This document shows positions 7,527 through 16,074 of a DNA stretch of 64,000 bases, in pieces (the first letter of the stretch is position 1; each line of letters opens with the position of its first letter). Below the pieces are notes generated by a model. It did not search any database and had not been told where the DNA came from. It was given only the letters and a program-made list of their open reading frames with translations. The position numbers and the translations under genes are program-made. The stretch covers positions 806,001 through 870,000 of the forward strand of contig NZ_JACCFO010000001.1 in NCBI RefSeq assembly GCF_013410565.1, in the 5' to 3' direction. The DNA is from Streptomonospora nanhaiensis (lineage in GTDB: Bacteria > Actinomycetota > Actinomycetes > Streptosporangiales > Streptosporangiaceae).

Positions 7527-9914
7527 TCACAGCGCCTTGCGGCGCTGCAGCCAGTGGAAGGCCGCCCAGCCCGGCAGCACCGGCAGCCAGAACGTGAGCA
7601 GCCGGTAGAGCAGCACAGCGGGCAGCCCCACGCCGGCGGGCACGCCCGCGACCGTGGTCAGGCCGCCCAGCAGTGCGGCCTCCACCGCGCCCAGGCCGCC
7701 GGGGGTGGGCGCCGCCGAGCCGATCGCGTTGCCGGCCAAAAACACCACGGCCAGCGCGGCGATGTCGGCCCGCCCGCCGAAGGCCGCCACCGAGAACGCC
7801 AGGCACATGACGAACCCGACCGTCAGCAGCAGCGTGCCGCCGATCCCCATGACCACCCGGCGCGGGTGCTGGAGCAGGTCCAGCAACTGGGGCAGCGTGC
7901 CCTGGAAGTAGGGCCGGGCGCGCTCCAGGACCGCGCGGCGCAGCCGCGGCAGCAGCAGGACCAGGGCCACCGCCACCGACAGCGCCGCGGTGACGACGAT
8001 GACGGTGGGCGAGGGCGAGAAGTCGGCCAGGTAGGCGGTGCCGGTGAGGTAGGCGCACACCAGCAGCAGCGGCACGTGCAGGATCAGCCCCACCGCCTGC
8101 GACAGGCCCACCGCCGAGATCGCCAGGCCCGGCGAGGCGCCCATCTGCGCGACGTAGCGGGTGTTGATCGCCAGCGACCCCAGGCCGGCCGGGGCGGCGA
8201 TGCGCACGAACGAGCCGGCGTACTGCACCAGCACCGTGGTCCACAGGCCCAGCCGGATCGGCACGAAGCCCATCAGCGCCATGGCCGCGGCCACCATGCA
8301 CAGCGTCGAGGCGCCGAAGGCGGCCGCGGTCCAGCCCAGGTCGGCGTCGGAGATGGTCGACAGGTCCACGCCCGCCAGCTGGTAGGCCAGCGCCACGCCC
8401 ACGGCGGTGGCCACGACCACGCTGACCACGGTGCGCGGGCGCATGCGCTCCAGGCGGGCCGGGCGCGCGGGGGCCTCGGGCACCGCGCCGGTGATCCGCC
8501 CGCGCAGCGCGCCCAGCACCTTTCGGTGGGAGCGCAGCCGGCGGCGCAGGGCGAAGGGCATGCCGGCCGTCTGCAGGAACGGCAGGGCGGCGGCCACGGC
8601 CTCGCGGCCCAGGACCCGGATGGCGGAGTCCACCGCGCGGTCCTCCCCCACCCGCAGCGCGACCACGGTCAGCAGCGCCGCGACGTCCAGCGACGCCTTC
8701 AGCGGCGCGGCGGCCACGGTTCCGGTGGCCATCCCGGTGAACACCACGCGCCCGTCCAGCCGCCGGCCCACCGTGTCGCCGTTGACGCTGCCGTGGGTGA
8801 TGCGGTGGCGGTGCAGCAGGTCCAGTTCGGCGAAGAGCGCGTCCAGGACGGGGTCGGTCAGCTCCGTGGTGTCGGTCTCGTCCAGGGTGCGCACCCGCAT
8901 GTGCTCGGTGACCAGGGCGACCGTGCCCAGGCCGAGTTCGCCGATGGCCAGCACCCGCGGGGCGGCGGCGCCGGCGGTGCGCGCGGCGTAGTCCATCAGG
9001 GCGGCGTGCTCGACGCGCCGCTGCACGCCCAGCAGGACCGAGGGCGCCGCCGGGCCGCGCAGCATCACCGCGCCCAGCAGGCGCTGCCACAGGCCGGTGG
9101 TGTCGTCGGCGCGGATCAGCACGACGTCGAGGCGGCGCTGGACGGTGTCGACGGCGAAGCGCTGGTTGCCGTCGGCGTCGGTGCCCACGGAGTGCAGGCC
9201 CAGCGGCTCCCAGCCGAACCGGCGCAGTTCGCGGATGAGCCGCCCGGTGGCGGGCACCGGCCGGGACAGGCCCACGGCGTAGGACGCCATCGACGCGCAC
9301 GTCCAGCCCGCCAGCACGGTCAGCACCAGGGCCAGGGCCGTGGTGACCCCCGCCAGCAGCACCGAGGCCGAGGTGGCGGCGATCCCGGCCCACATGGCGG
9401 CGCGCACCCGCGGCAGGTGGCCCAGCGGGAGCGCGCGGACGTAGGCGACGGCGCCGGCGAGGTAGGCGTGCAGGGGGCTGGTGAAGACGCTGTTGGACTC
9501 GGGCGCCAGCAGCACGTCGGGCAGGGCGCCGGGGGCGGCCATGGCCTGCAGGGTGACGTTCACCGCGCCGGTGAGGCCGTAGCCGAAGGCGGCGGCTGTC
9601 AGCGCGCGCACGATCTGGCGGAACTCCCGGCGCAGCAGCCGCTCCACGGCGGTGACTCCGATCAGCACGACGACGGTCATGTTGGCGACACCGGCGATGA
9701 GCGCCAGCAGCGAGGGCGGCAGCAGGGTGCGCAGCTCGGCGGGCGCGGGGGCGGTGTCGCCGTCGGTGGTGGCGCGGACGACGAGCAGCACGCCCGTGAT
9801 GGCGAGCGCGCCGGCAAAGGCCACCAGCAGGTCGACCGGCCGCCGCGCCGTGGGCCGCAGCTCCGCCAGCCGCTCGCCGTCGCCCCGGGACGCGCCGTCT
9901 CCTCCTGGTTTCAC
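7527..9914 (-). CDS. Large integral membrane protein with kinase-like middle domain and LPG-synthase TM (flippase-like) domain
   Basis: 795 residues. The N-terminal third (about 25-210) has a first set of membrane helices. The middle (about 215-465) is soluble and resembles an inactive protein-kinase fold: LDLLHRHRITHGSVNGDTV sits where HRD would be and reads HGS, without a clear DFG. The C-terminal part (about 490-790) is a second membrane domain of the lysylphosphatidylglycerol-synthase TM/UPF0104 type, ending with FLAGNAIGSAAPTPGGLGAVEAALLGGL, the signature region of that family. Actinobacterial relatives are annotated as flippase-like proteins of unknown substrate. A role at the envelope is likely, but no catalytic function is assigned. 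It converges on rpmE2. Confidence 0.85.
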   Translation of the reverse strand: MKPGGDGASRGDGERLAELRPTARRPVDLLVAFAGALAITGVLLVVRATTDGDTAPAPAELRTLLPPSLLALIAGVANMTVVVLIGVTAVERLLRREFRQIVRALTAAAFGYGLTGAVNVTLQAMAAPGALPDVLLAPESNSVFTSPLHAYLAGAVAYVRALPLGHLPRVRAAMWAGIAATSASVLLAGVTTALALVLTVLAGWTCASMASYAVGLSRPVPATGRLIRELRRFGWEPLGLHSVGTDADGNQRFAVDTVQRRLDVVLIRADDTTGLWQRLLGAVMLRGPAAPSVLLGVQRRVEHAALMDYAARTAGAAAPRVLAIGELGLGTVALVTEHMRVRTLDETDTTELTDPVLDALFAELDLLHRHRITHGSVNGDTVGRRLDGRVVFTGMATGTVAAAPLKASLDVAALLTVVALRVGEDRAVDSAIRVLGREAVAAALPFLQTAGMPFALRRRLRSHRKVLGALRGRITGAVPEAPARPARLERMRPRTVVSVVVATAVGVALAYQLAGVDLSTISDADLGWTAAAFGASTLCMVAAAMALMGFVPIRLGLWTTVLVQYAGSFVRIAAPAGLGSLAINTRYVAQMGASPGLAISAVGLSQAVGLILHVPLLLVCAYLTGTAYLADFSPSPTVIVVTAALSVAVALVLLLPRLRRAVLERARPYFQGTLPQLLDLLQHPRRVVMGIGGTLLLTVGFVMCLAFSVAAFGGRADIAALAVVFLAGNAIGSAAPTPGGLGAVEAALLGGLTTVAGVPAGVGLPAVLLYRLLTFWLPVLPGWAAFHWLQRRKAL

Positions 9915-10604
9915 GCTCCTAAGACTGCCCGACCCGCCGCACTGCTCGCGTTAGGCCCCCTGGCGTGTCAGACGCCCCGGTCCGGGGGCGCGGAGCAGGC
10001 GCGGGGTGGCCGAGCGGCGCGCGGCCCAGTAAGGTTACCGGTGGGTAGTGCCGCAGACCCCCTCCTTGCGGCACTACCCCGCTCACTTTCCCGCCCCGGC
10101 GCCCCGCCCTCGCCAAGCGTCGGCGCGGGACAGGCACCGACAGCGGCAGCCGAGGCCCCGGCGGCGAGAATCCGCATACCGCGACCACCCGAGCGCCCCG
10201 CGGCCTCGCCGGGGCCCGAGCGCCGTGTTGCGGTCGGCCCGGATCGGGGTAGCGGGCCCCTCGCGCCGCCACGGGGCAGTCCCGATGCCCCTCGGCGGCG
10301 ACCACGCGGCCGCGTGCCGCCGGTCCGCCGCCGCGCGAGGGGCGGCGGGGCAGACGCGGTACCGGCGGACCGGGACCGGCCGGCGCGGCACCTCGGACCT
10401 CCTGCGGCGCCGGCCGCCCCGCCCGTCGGCACGTACCGCCACCGGCGAACGCCCTGCCGCCCACAAGTGCCGCCCAACGGTGGGCGGGCCCGGGGCGCCG
10501 GCCCCCGGGCTCCGGCGCCCGCCCCACCGCTGGGTGGGACCGCCGGTCGGGGCGGGGGCCGCCGGTCAGCGAGCCCATCGGTCACGGACCCACCGTCCGC
10601 CCGG
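9915..10604. other. 690-bp gap without a convincing gene
   Basis: This lies between the divergent-looking starts and ends of two minus-strand genes. Long frames exist on both strands but are Arg/Pro/Gly-rich with no family signature and no consistent third-position bias. It contains the 13-bp hairpin at 10043-10079 and a large imperfect GC inverted repeat at about 10478-10530, the latter probably terminating the aldehyde dehydrogenase gene region. Confidence 0.5.
10043..10079. repeat. Perfect 13-bp inverted repeat with 11-base loop
   Basis: GGGTAGTGCCGCA (10043-10055) pairs exactly with TGCGGCACTACCC (10067-10079). It stands alone about 130 bp upstream of the flippase-like gene start. It is less GC-extreme than the terminator hairpins here, so it could be a regulatory site rather than a terminator. 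Confidence 0.5.
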
Positions 10605-12146
10605 TCACAGGAAGCTGACCCCCTGGGCCAACGGCAACTCGGTGGAGTAGTTCACGGTGTTGGTCGCCCGGCGCATGTAGGCGCGCCAGGCGTCGGAGCC
10701 CGACTCCCGCCCGCCGCCGGTGGCCTTCTCGCCGCCGAACGCGCCGCCGATCTCAGCGCCGGAGGTGCCGATGTTGACGTTGACGATCCCGCAGTCGGAC
10801 CCGGCGGCCGACATGAACAGCTCGGCCTCGCGCTGGTCCGTGGTGAAGATCGAACTGGACAGCCCCTGGGGCACGCCGTTGTGGATGTCCAGCGCCTCCT
10901 CCAGGGTGCGGTAGGTCAGCACGTACAGGATCGGCGCGAAGGTCTCCTGGCGCACGATGTCGCTCTGGCGGGGCATGCGCACCACGGCCGGCTCCACGTA
11001 GTAGGCGTCGGGCGCCTCCTTCTCCAGGCAGCGGGCGCCCCCGCACAGCACCGTGCCGCCCTCGGCGGCGGCCTCCTCCAGCGCCTCGGCCATGGCCCGG
11101 TGGGCGCTCTCGCCGATCAGCGGCCCCACCAGGGTGGCGTCGTCGAAGGGGTCGCCGATGCGGGCGCGCAGCCGCCCGTAGGCCTCGACCACGCGGTCGG
11201 TGACGGCCTCGGCGACGTCCTCGTGCACGATCAGCCGCCGCAGCGTGGTGCAGCGCTGCCCGGCGGTGCCGGCCGCGCCGAAGACGACACCGCGCACGGC
11301 GAGGTCGAGGTCGGCCGAGGGCGCCACCACGGCGGCGTTGTTGCCGCCCAGCTCCAGCAGGCAGCGGCCCAGGCGGGCGGCCACGCGCGGGGCGACCTCG
11401 CGGCCCATGCGCACCGATCCGGTGGCGCTGAGCAGGGCCACGCGGGGGTCGTCGACCAGCAGGGCGCCGGTGTCGCGTCCGCCGATCAGCACGTGGTGGA
11501 CGTCGGAGGGGGCGCCGACGTCGGACGCGGCGCGCGCGAGCAGGGCGTGGCAGGCCAGCGCGGTGAGCGGGGTCAGCTCCGAGGGTTTCCACACCACGGT
11601 GTCGCCGCAGACCAGGGCGACCGCGGTGTTCCACGCCCACACCGCGACGGGGAAGTTGAAGGCGGTGACCACCCCGACCACGCCCAGCGGGTGCCAGGTC
11701 TCCATGAGCCGGTGGCCGGGCCGCTCGGAGGCCATGGTGCGGCCGTAGAGCTGGCGGGAGAGCCCGACGGCGAAGTCGCAGATGTCGATCATCTCCTGGA
11801 CCTCGCCGGCGGCCTCGGAGCGGATCTTGCCCGCCTCGACGGTGACGATGTCGGCGAGGTCGCCCTTGTGCTCGCGCAGCAGTTCGCCCAGGCGGCGCAC
11901 CAGGTGGCCGCGCACGGGGGCGGGCGTGTCGCGCCAGGCCGTGCGGAAGCAGGTGTCGGCGGCGCCGATCGCGCGTTCGACGTCGGCGGGACCGCAGGCG
12001 GCGACGTCGAACAGGGCCTCCCCGGTGATGGGCGTGCGGGCGGGATGGCCGGTTCCGGTGACCTCGGGCAGGTGGTCGACACCGCAGCGCTGCAGCGCGG
12101 AGGTGACGCGGTCGTGGACGTGGTCGGTGCTGGGGAGCGCGGGCAT
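10605..12146 (-). CDS. ALDH7-type aldehyde dehydrogenase (aminoadipate semialdehyde / piperideine-6-carboxylate dehydrogenase)
   Basis: This 513-residue NAD(P)-dependent aldehyde dehydrogenase is predicted to oxidise alpha-aminoadipate semialdehyde (in equilibrium with piperideine-6-carboxylate) in lysine catabolism. Catalytic residues are visible: FNFP (Asn about 164), Glu265 in LLELGGNN, and Cys299 in GTAGQRCTTLRR. The C-terminal GGAFGGEKATGGGRESGSD followed by NTVNYSTELPLAQGVSF is characteristic of the antiquitin (ALDH7A1/AmaB) group. No lysine aminotransferase or other lysine-degradation gene is adjacent, so the physiological link here is inference. Confidence 0.88.
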   Translation of the reverse strand: MPALPSTDHVHDRVTSALQRCGVDHLPEVTGTGHPARTPITGEALFDVAACGPADVERAIGAADTCFRTAWRDTPAPVRGHLVRRLGELLREHKGDLADIVTVEAGKIRSEAAGEVQEMIDICDFAVGLSRQLYGRTMASERPGHRLMETWHPLGVVGVVTAFNFPVAVWAWNTAVALVCGDTVVWKPSELTPLTALACHALLARAASDVGAPSDVHHVLIGGRDTGALLVDDPRVALLSATGSVRMGREVAPRVAARLGRCLLELGGNNAAVVAPSADLDLAVRGVVFGAAGTAGQRCTTLRRLIVHEDVAEAVTDRVVEAYGRLRARIGDPFDDATLVGPLIGESAHRAMAEALEEAAAEGGTVLCGGARCLEKEAPDAYYVEPAVVRMPRQSDIVRQETFAPILYVLTYRTLEEALDIHNGVPQGLSSSIFTTDQREAELFMSAAGSDCGIVNVNIGTSGAEIGGAFGGEKATGGGRESGSDAWRAYMRRATNTVNYSTELPLAQGVSFL

Positions 12147-12434
12147 GGCGGTGTCTCAGTCTCTTCCGTGTCGTCCCCTCGCCGTCGAGGGGCGGCCGTG
12201 CGGGTAGGTCTCTCGTTCCCTGCGGGCTCGGCCGCTAACCGCCTCCGCGCCCGGGGCGGACGGCGGGGGGTGCCGGATGTGGGAGGCTGTCGAACCGTAC
12301 GCCGCGCGCGAATCCATCGCAGCCGGGGCGTACGGTGACGACTTCGACAACCACCGGCGTCTGCGCTATACCCGGAAGGAGGAGCGGCGTTCTCCTCGGC
12401 CGCCGCGGTCGAGGCGGGGCACGCCGCCACGCAC

Positions 12435-13577
12435 ATGAAGGCCACCGCCAGCACCGTCGAGGAGTCCCGCACCGCGTCCGCGGCGCCGCAGGCGATCCTG
12501 CGCCGCTCGGGGTTCGCCGCGGCGGCTCCGCTGTTCGCCGCCGACCTCGCGGCGGCGCGCAGCCTGGACGACGCCGTGCAGATCGTGGCCTCCCACGGCC
12601 GCCGGCTGTGGACCGAGGCGGTGCGCCAGGCCGGTGAGGTCGCCGACGACCGCCACCTGTACTGGGCGCGGCTGACGCTGAGCGCCCGGCTGCGCGCCTG
12701 GCGGCCGGACTTCCCGCTGGAGGACTCCGACCGAGCCGCGCTGTCGGACCGCCTGGAGCGCGCCTCACGGGGCCACGACGACCTCGTCTTCCCGCCCGAC
12801 GACCGGCTGCTGCGGGTGATCGTCACCGGGTTCGACCCCTCCGGCCTCGACACCGACCTGCGGCGCTCCAACCCCTCCGGCGCGGCGGCGCTGACCCTGC
12901 ACGGCGCCGGCTTCGAGGCGCGCGGGCGCACCGCCGCGGTGCGGACCGCCCTGTTCCCCGCGCGCTGGCGGGACCTTTCGGCGGGCATGGTCGAACGGGT
13001 GCTGGGCCCCCACTACGCGCCCGGACCCGGCGCGGCGCCGGCGGACGCGGTGATCACGGTGGGCCAGGGCGACTCCGGACGGTTCGACCTGGCGGTCTAC
13101 TACGCCGGCTGGCGCGACGGCACCGCCGACAACGAGGGGGTGCGCGCGCCGGGCCCGGTGCCGCTGCCGCGCGCCGAGCCCGGCGCGGCCGAACCGCCGG
13201 CCTGGACGGAGTCCAGCCTGCCGCGCGGGGCCGTGCCGGCACGGGCGGCGGGGCGGTTCCCGGTGCGCGAGGCCACCGAGGTCACCGAGATCGCCCCCGG
13301 GGAGACCGCGCCGCGCACCCGCGCGGGCGGCCCGGTCGGGGGTTCGGCCGCGCGGGCGGGGTCGGCCGGCGCCGGGTTCTCCAACGAGGTCGCCTACCGC
13401 AACACGCTGCTGCGCGACGCCTCGGGCCGGGACGTGACCGCGGGCCACGTGCTGACCCCGGCGCTGGAGGTGGACGCCGCCGACCCGGAGGCGCTGAGCG
13501 GACCGGCCTTCGAGCGCGACCGCGCCGACATCGTGGCCCAGCTGCGCGCGATCATCGAGGCGGCGCTGGAGCGTTGA
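12435..13577 (+). CDS. Pyroglutamyl-peptidase-like (peptidase C15 fold) protein
   Basis: About 380 residues from ATG 12435. The core is C15-like: VTGFDPSGLDTDLRRSNPSG (about 132-151), ITVGQGDSGRFDLAVYYAGWRDGTADNEG (about 206-234) and FSNEVAYRNTLL (about 313-324). The N-terminal 130 residues and the Pro/Ala-rich linker (about 235-310) are additions relative to the 215-residue classical enzyme. The catalytic Cys in the usual SNxxCE-like position reads FSNEVAYRN without Cys, so activity is doubtful. The start is uncertain: a very strong GGAAGGAGGAG site lies at about 12372, yet no start codon follows it in this frame, which stays open back to a TGA before 12360. Confidence 0.65.
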   Translation: MKATASTVEESRTASAAPQAILRRSGFAAAAPLFAADLAAARSLDDAVQIVASHGRRLWTEAVRQAGEVADDRHLYWARLTLSARLRAWRPDFPLEDSDRAALSDRLERASRGHDDLVFPPDDRLLRVIVTGFDPSGLDTDLRRSNPSGAAALTLHGAGFEARGRTAAVRTALFPARWRDLSAGMVERVLGPHYAPGPGAAPADAVITVGQGDSGRFDLAVYYAGWRDGTADNEGVRAPGPVPLPRAEPGAAEPPAWTESSLPRGAVPARAAGRFPVREATEVTEIAPGETAPRTRAGGPVGGSAARAGSAGAGFSNEVAYRNTLLRDASGRDVTAGHVLTPALEVDAADPEALSGPAFERDRADIVAQLRAIIEAALER

Positions 13578-13904
13578 GGGGGCGACGCCGGAGCGCCCTC
13601 CGACCGCCTCATCGTGACGCACCGGCAGGCGGGCGAGGAGCCGGACGGGCACGCCGCCCGTCCGACAGGGCGAGCCCGAGAGCGATCTGGGGACCGTGGC
13701 CGCCGGACGCGGCATACGTCAGAAGGCCGCGCCGCACCTCCTCGCCACGGACCGCCTACAGGCCGCTGCCGCCGGAGGATGACGGCTGGAAAAGCCGCCG
13801 ACGGGCGAGGGCCGCAAAAATAAGGGGGGCGCCCCGCACCCGTGCGGGTGCGGGGCGCCCCTGGCCGCGCGCGGCGGACCGGACCGGCTCCGTGGGCCGC
13901 GGGC
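13578..13904. other. Gap between two convergent genes
   Basis: No supported gene. The right end carries the strong terminator described at 13811-13861; a short GC inverted repeat follows the C15-like gene. The rest shows no clear signal. Confidence 0.5.
13811..13861 (-). terminator. Intrinsic terminator of the DUF4190 gene
   Basis: A perfect 16-bp stem (13826-13841 with 13846-13861, loop GTGC) is followed on the minus strand by a TTATTTTT tract (complement of 13816-13823). This is the textbook form of Rho-independent terminator and the best one in the window. Confidence 0.85.
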
Positions 13905-14321
13905 TCAGTAGGCCGCGAACGCGGCGAAGCCGTAGATCACCCAGTAGGCGATACCGGCGACGGCGCCGACACCGAAGGCGATCCAGGAGATCAGGCCGCA
14001 GGTGCGCGAGGTGGACGGGTTGCTGGTCACGTTCACCACGGCGATGATGCCCAGGATGATGCCGATGATGCCGAAGGGCCAGCACAGGCACAGGCCGATG
14101 ACGTTGGCGATCAGCGCGCCGATGGCGCTGCCCTGGCTCGCCGGCTTCTCGCCGCTGCCGCCCATGCCGGGCGGGGGCGGCGGGGGCGGGCCGTAGCCGC
14201 CGGTTCCGCCACCACCGGGACCGTAGGGTCCGCCGGGCGGAGGCCCGGGGGGCGGGGGCGGCGGCGGGGGTCCCCATCCGGGTCCCTGCGGCGGTTGGCC
14301 CCCTGGCGGCCCGTAACTCAT
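13905..14321 (-). CDS. DUF4190-type small membrane protein with proline-rich N-terminus
   Basis: 138 residues from ATG 14321 with a GGAGGAA site. Residues 1-60 are a Pro/Gly/Tyr-rich cytoplasmic-type tail. Residues about 65-138 hold two membrane helices with ANVIGLCLCWPFGIIGIILGIIA and SRTCGLISWIAFGVGAVAGIAYWVIYG, the usual DUF4190 pattern. The function of the family is unknown; related proteins are common in actinomycetes as small membrane proteins. It is monocistronic with its own promoter region and strong terminator. Confidence 0.8.
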   Translation of the reverse strand: MSYGPPGGQPPQGPGWGPPPPPPPPGPPPGGPYGPGGGGTGGYGPPPPPPPGMGGSGEKPASQGSAIGALIANVIGLCLCWPFGIIGIILGIIAVVNVTSNPSTSRTCGLISWIAFGVGAVAGIAYWVIYGFAAFAAY

Positions 14322-14728
14322 CTGCGATTCCTCCCCGTAAGAGCCCATGGCGGCTACTGGGTACGTGTGGGATGTCCGAACGATGCTGCCAGATCTGATG
14401 GGCCCAAGACGGCCTCGGTTCCCGGTGTTCGGGGAGTTGTTACCGATTCGGGTCACAGCGGTGAGCACGCGCCGGAGCGACCGAAACCCGGGCTGCCTCG
14501 CGGCCCCGGCGCTTCGCAAGGGCCAGGATACGCCGCCCCGCTCCAGGCCCCGGCCACGCCGGCGTCCGGATGCGGCCATGCCCGCAACGCCGCGAGGGCG
14601 CCCCGCGGACCTGCCGGCGCCTGTGGCCCGCCTGCTGCCCGCCCCCCGCTCCTGCTCCTGCTCCTGCCGCACCCTCGGTGGAGGAGTATCGCCGCCGGCG
14701 CCCTCACCGCCGACCGCCGTGGGCGGGG
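14322..14728. other. 407-bp region upstream of the DUF4190 gene
   Basis: No gene supported. The part next to the DUF4190 start (about 14350-14470) is less GC-rich than usual and likely holds its promoter. The remainder shows no signal. Confidence 0.45.
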
Positions 14729-15151
14729 TCAGCCCTCGTCCTCCAGGATGCCGTCGACCAGGTCGCCCAGGACCCGGGCCCGCTCCTCGTCGGTGAGGTT
14801 GGCCAGCTCGGCCAGCGCCCCCGCCGTCTCCACGCGGTCGCCCGCGCGGCCCTCCACCACGCACAGCCGCACCACCTCACGCGTGGCGATGTCGAGGAAC
14901 CGCAGCTCGTCGGGCGGGGCGAGGTCGTAGAGGGTCACCGGGTAGCGGGAGTGCCGGTTGCGCCACTGCTCGGCGCGCTTGAGGACGAATCCGTGCAGCA
15001 GGGACTCCAGCACCGCCGTGTCGCCCAGCGCGTCGGCGTCGCCCTGGGCGCGGCACTCCGCGCAGTTGGCCAGCTCCGCCTTGAGCAGCCGGCGCGCCCC
15101 GGGGTGCACGACGTGCTCGGCGGTAAGCTTGCTGGGGTGTCGGTGCGCCAT
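14729..15151 (-). CDS. Conserved-looking hypothetical protein
   Basis: 140 residues from ATG 15151. I do not recognise the family. It is mostly helical in appearance, has a CAEC pair (about residues 30-33, ELANCAECRAQG), a charged middle (KRAEQWRNRHSRYPVTLYD) and an acidic C-terminus (VDGILEDEG). No signal peptide or membrane helix. Codon usage matches neighbours. It is transcribed divergently from the response regulator gene with about 180 bp between them, which is suggestive but not proof of a link. Confidence 0.6.
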   Translation of the reverse strand: MAHRHPSKLTAEHVVHPGARRLLKAELANCAECRAQGDADALGDTAVLESLLHGFVLKRAEQWRNRHSRYPVTLYDLAPPDELRFLDIATREVVRLCVVEGRAGDRVETAGALAELANLTDEERARVLGDLVDGILEDEG

Positions 15152-15335
15152 GGGCACCAGACTAGGGCGCGGCCGCGCTCCGGCGAGCCGCCGCGCACCG
15201 TCCCACGTGCGGCCATCCCCGCCGCGCCACGCACGGTGCCCCCCACCGCCCCACGCGCCGTGCCGCCGCGCACCGCGCCACTTGCGATAATGGCGCGGTC
15301 CCCACCGTTCGTGCCGACCCTTGTTCGGAGTGACC

Positions 15336-15980
15336 ATGCGGCTCATCCTCGCCGACGACTCGATCCTGCTCCGTGAGGGCCTGGTGCGGCTGCTGGAGGA
15401 GGAGGGCCACGAGGTCGCCGCGGCCGTGGGCGACGCCGAGGCCCTGCTGGCGGCGGTGGCCGCCGACAAGCCCGACGTGGCGGTGGTGGACGTGCGCATG
15501 CCGCCCACCCACACCGACGAGGGGCTGCGCGCGGCCCTGCGCATCCGGGAGCTCCACCCCGACGTCGGCGTGCTCGTGCTGTCGCAGTACGTGGAGCAGG
15601 GCTACGCCGCCGAGCTGCTGGCCGGGCGCGGCGAGGGCGTGGGCTACCTGCTCAAGGACCGCGTCTCGGAGGTCGAGGAGTTTTTGGAGGCCCTGGAGCG
15701 GGTGCACGCGGGCGGCACCGCCATCGACCCCGAGGTGGTGCGCCGGCTGCTGGCGCGCACCACGCGCGCCGACCCGCTGGCCCGGCTCACCGAGCGCGAG
15801 CGCAGCGTGCTGGAGCACATGGCCCAGGGGTTCGCCAACGCCTCGATCGCCAAGCGCCTGCACGTGTCGCAGAGCGCGGTCGAGAAGCACATCTCCTCGA
15901 TCTTCGACAAACTGGAGCTGTCCCACTCCTCCGGCTACAGCCCCCGCGTCCTCGCGGTGCTGCGGTATCTGGGCGGGTGA
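15336..15980 (+). CDS. NarL/FixJ-family response regulator (orphan)
   Basis: 214 residues from ATG 15336 (GGAG five bases upstream). The receiver domain (about 1-120) has the acidic pair ADDS, phospho-acceptor Asp in VAVVDVRMPP, and conserved Lys in YLLKDRV. The LuxR-type output domain (about 145-210) reads LTERERSVLEHMAQGFANASIAKRLHVS and AVEKHISSIFDKL. No sensor kinase gene is adjacent, so it is an orphan here. A GATAAT hexamer at 15286-15291 is a possible -10 element. Confidence 0.9.
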   Translation: MRLILADDSILLREGLVRLLEEEGHEVAAAVGDAEALLAAVAADKPDVAVVDVRMPPTHTDEGLRAALRIRELHPDVGVLVLSQYVEQGYAAELLAGRGEGVGYLLKDRVSEVEEFLEALERVHAGGTAIDPEVVRRLLARTTRADPLARLTERERSVLEHMAQGFANASIAKRLHVSQSAVEKHISSIFDKLELSHSSGYSPRVLAVLRYLGG

Positions 15981-16074
15981 GAGGCCGCTCCGAGGTTCGA
16001 ATCACGCCAAACGGGCATCGCATCCCCGTCATCCCCGGGTAGCCACACCCGGCGAAAGACGAGAGAGGTGCCCA

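Noticed and set aside
10048-10650. A 200-codon plus-strand frame in the gap before the aldehyde dehydrogenase
   Set aside because: Arg/Pro-rich, no family, no ribosome binding site, and it runs into the 3' end of the opposite gene.
6453-12338. A plus-strand open frame of nearly 2000 codons
   Set aside because: It lies antisense to at least four well-supported genes and is Gln/Arg/His/Gly-rich without any domain. Long antisense frames are normal in DNA this GC-rich.
15985-16010. GAGGTTCGAATCACG, which looks like a tRNA T-loop
   Set aside because: The flanking bases do not form T, acceptor or anticodon stems, and no cloverleaf can be drawn.
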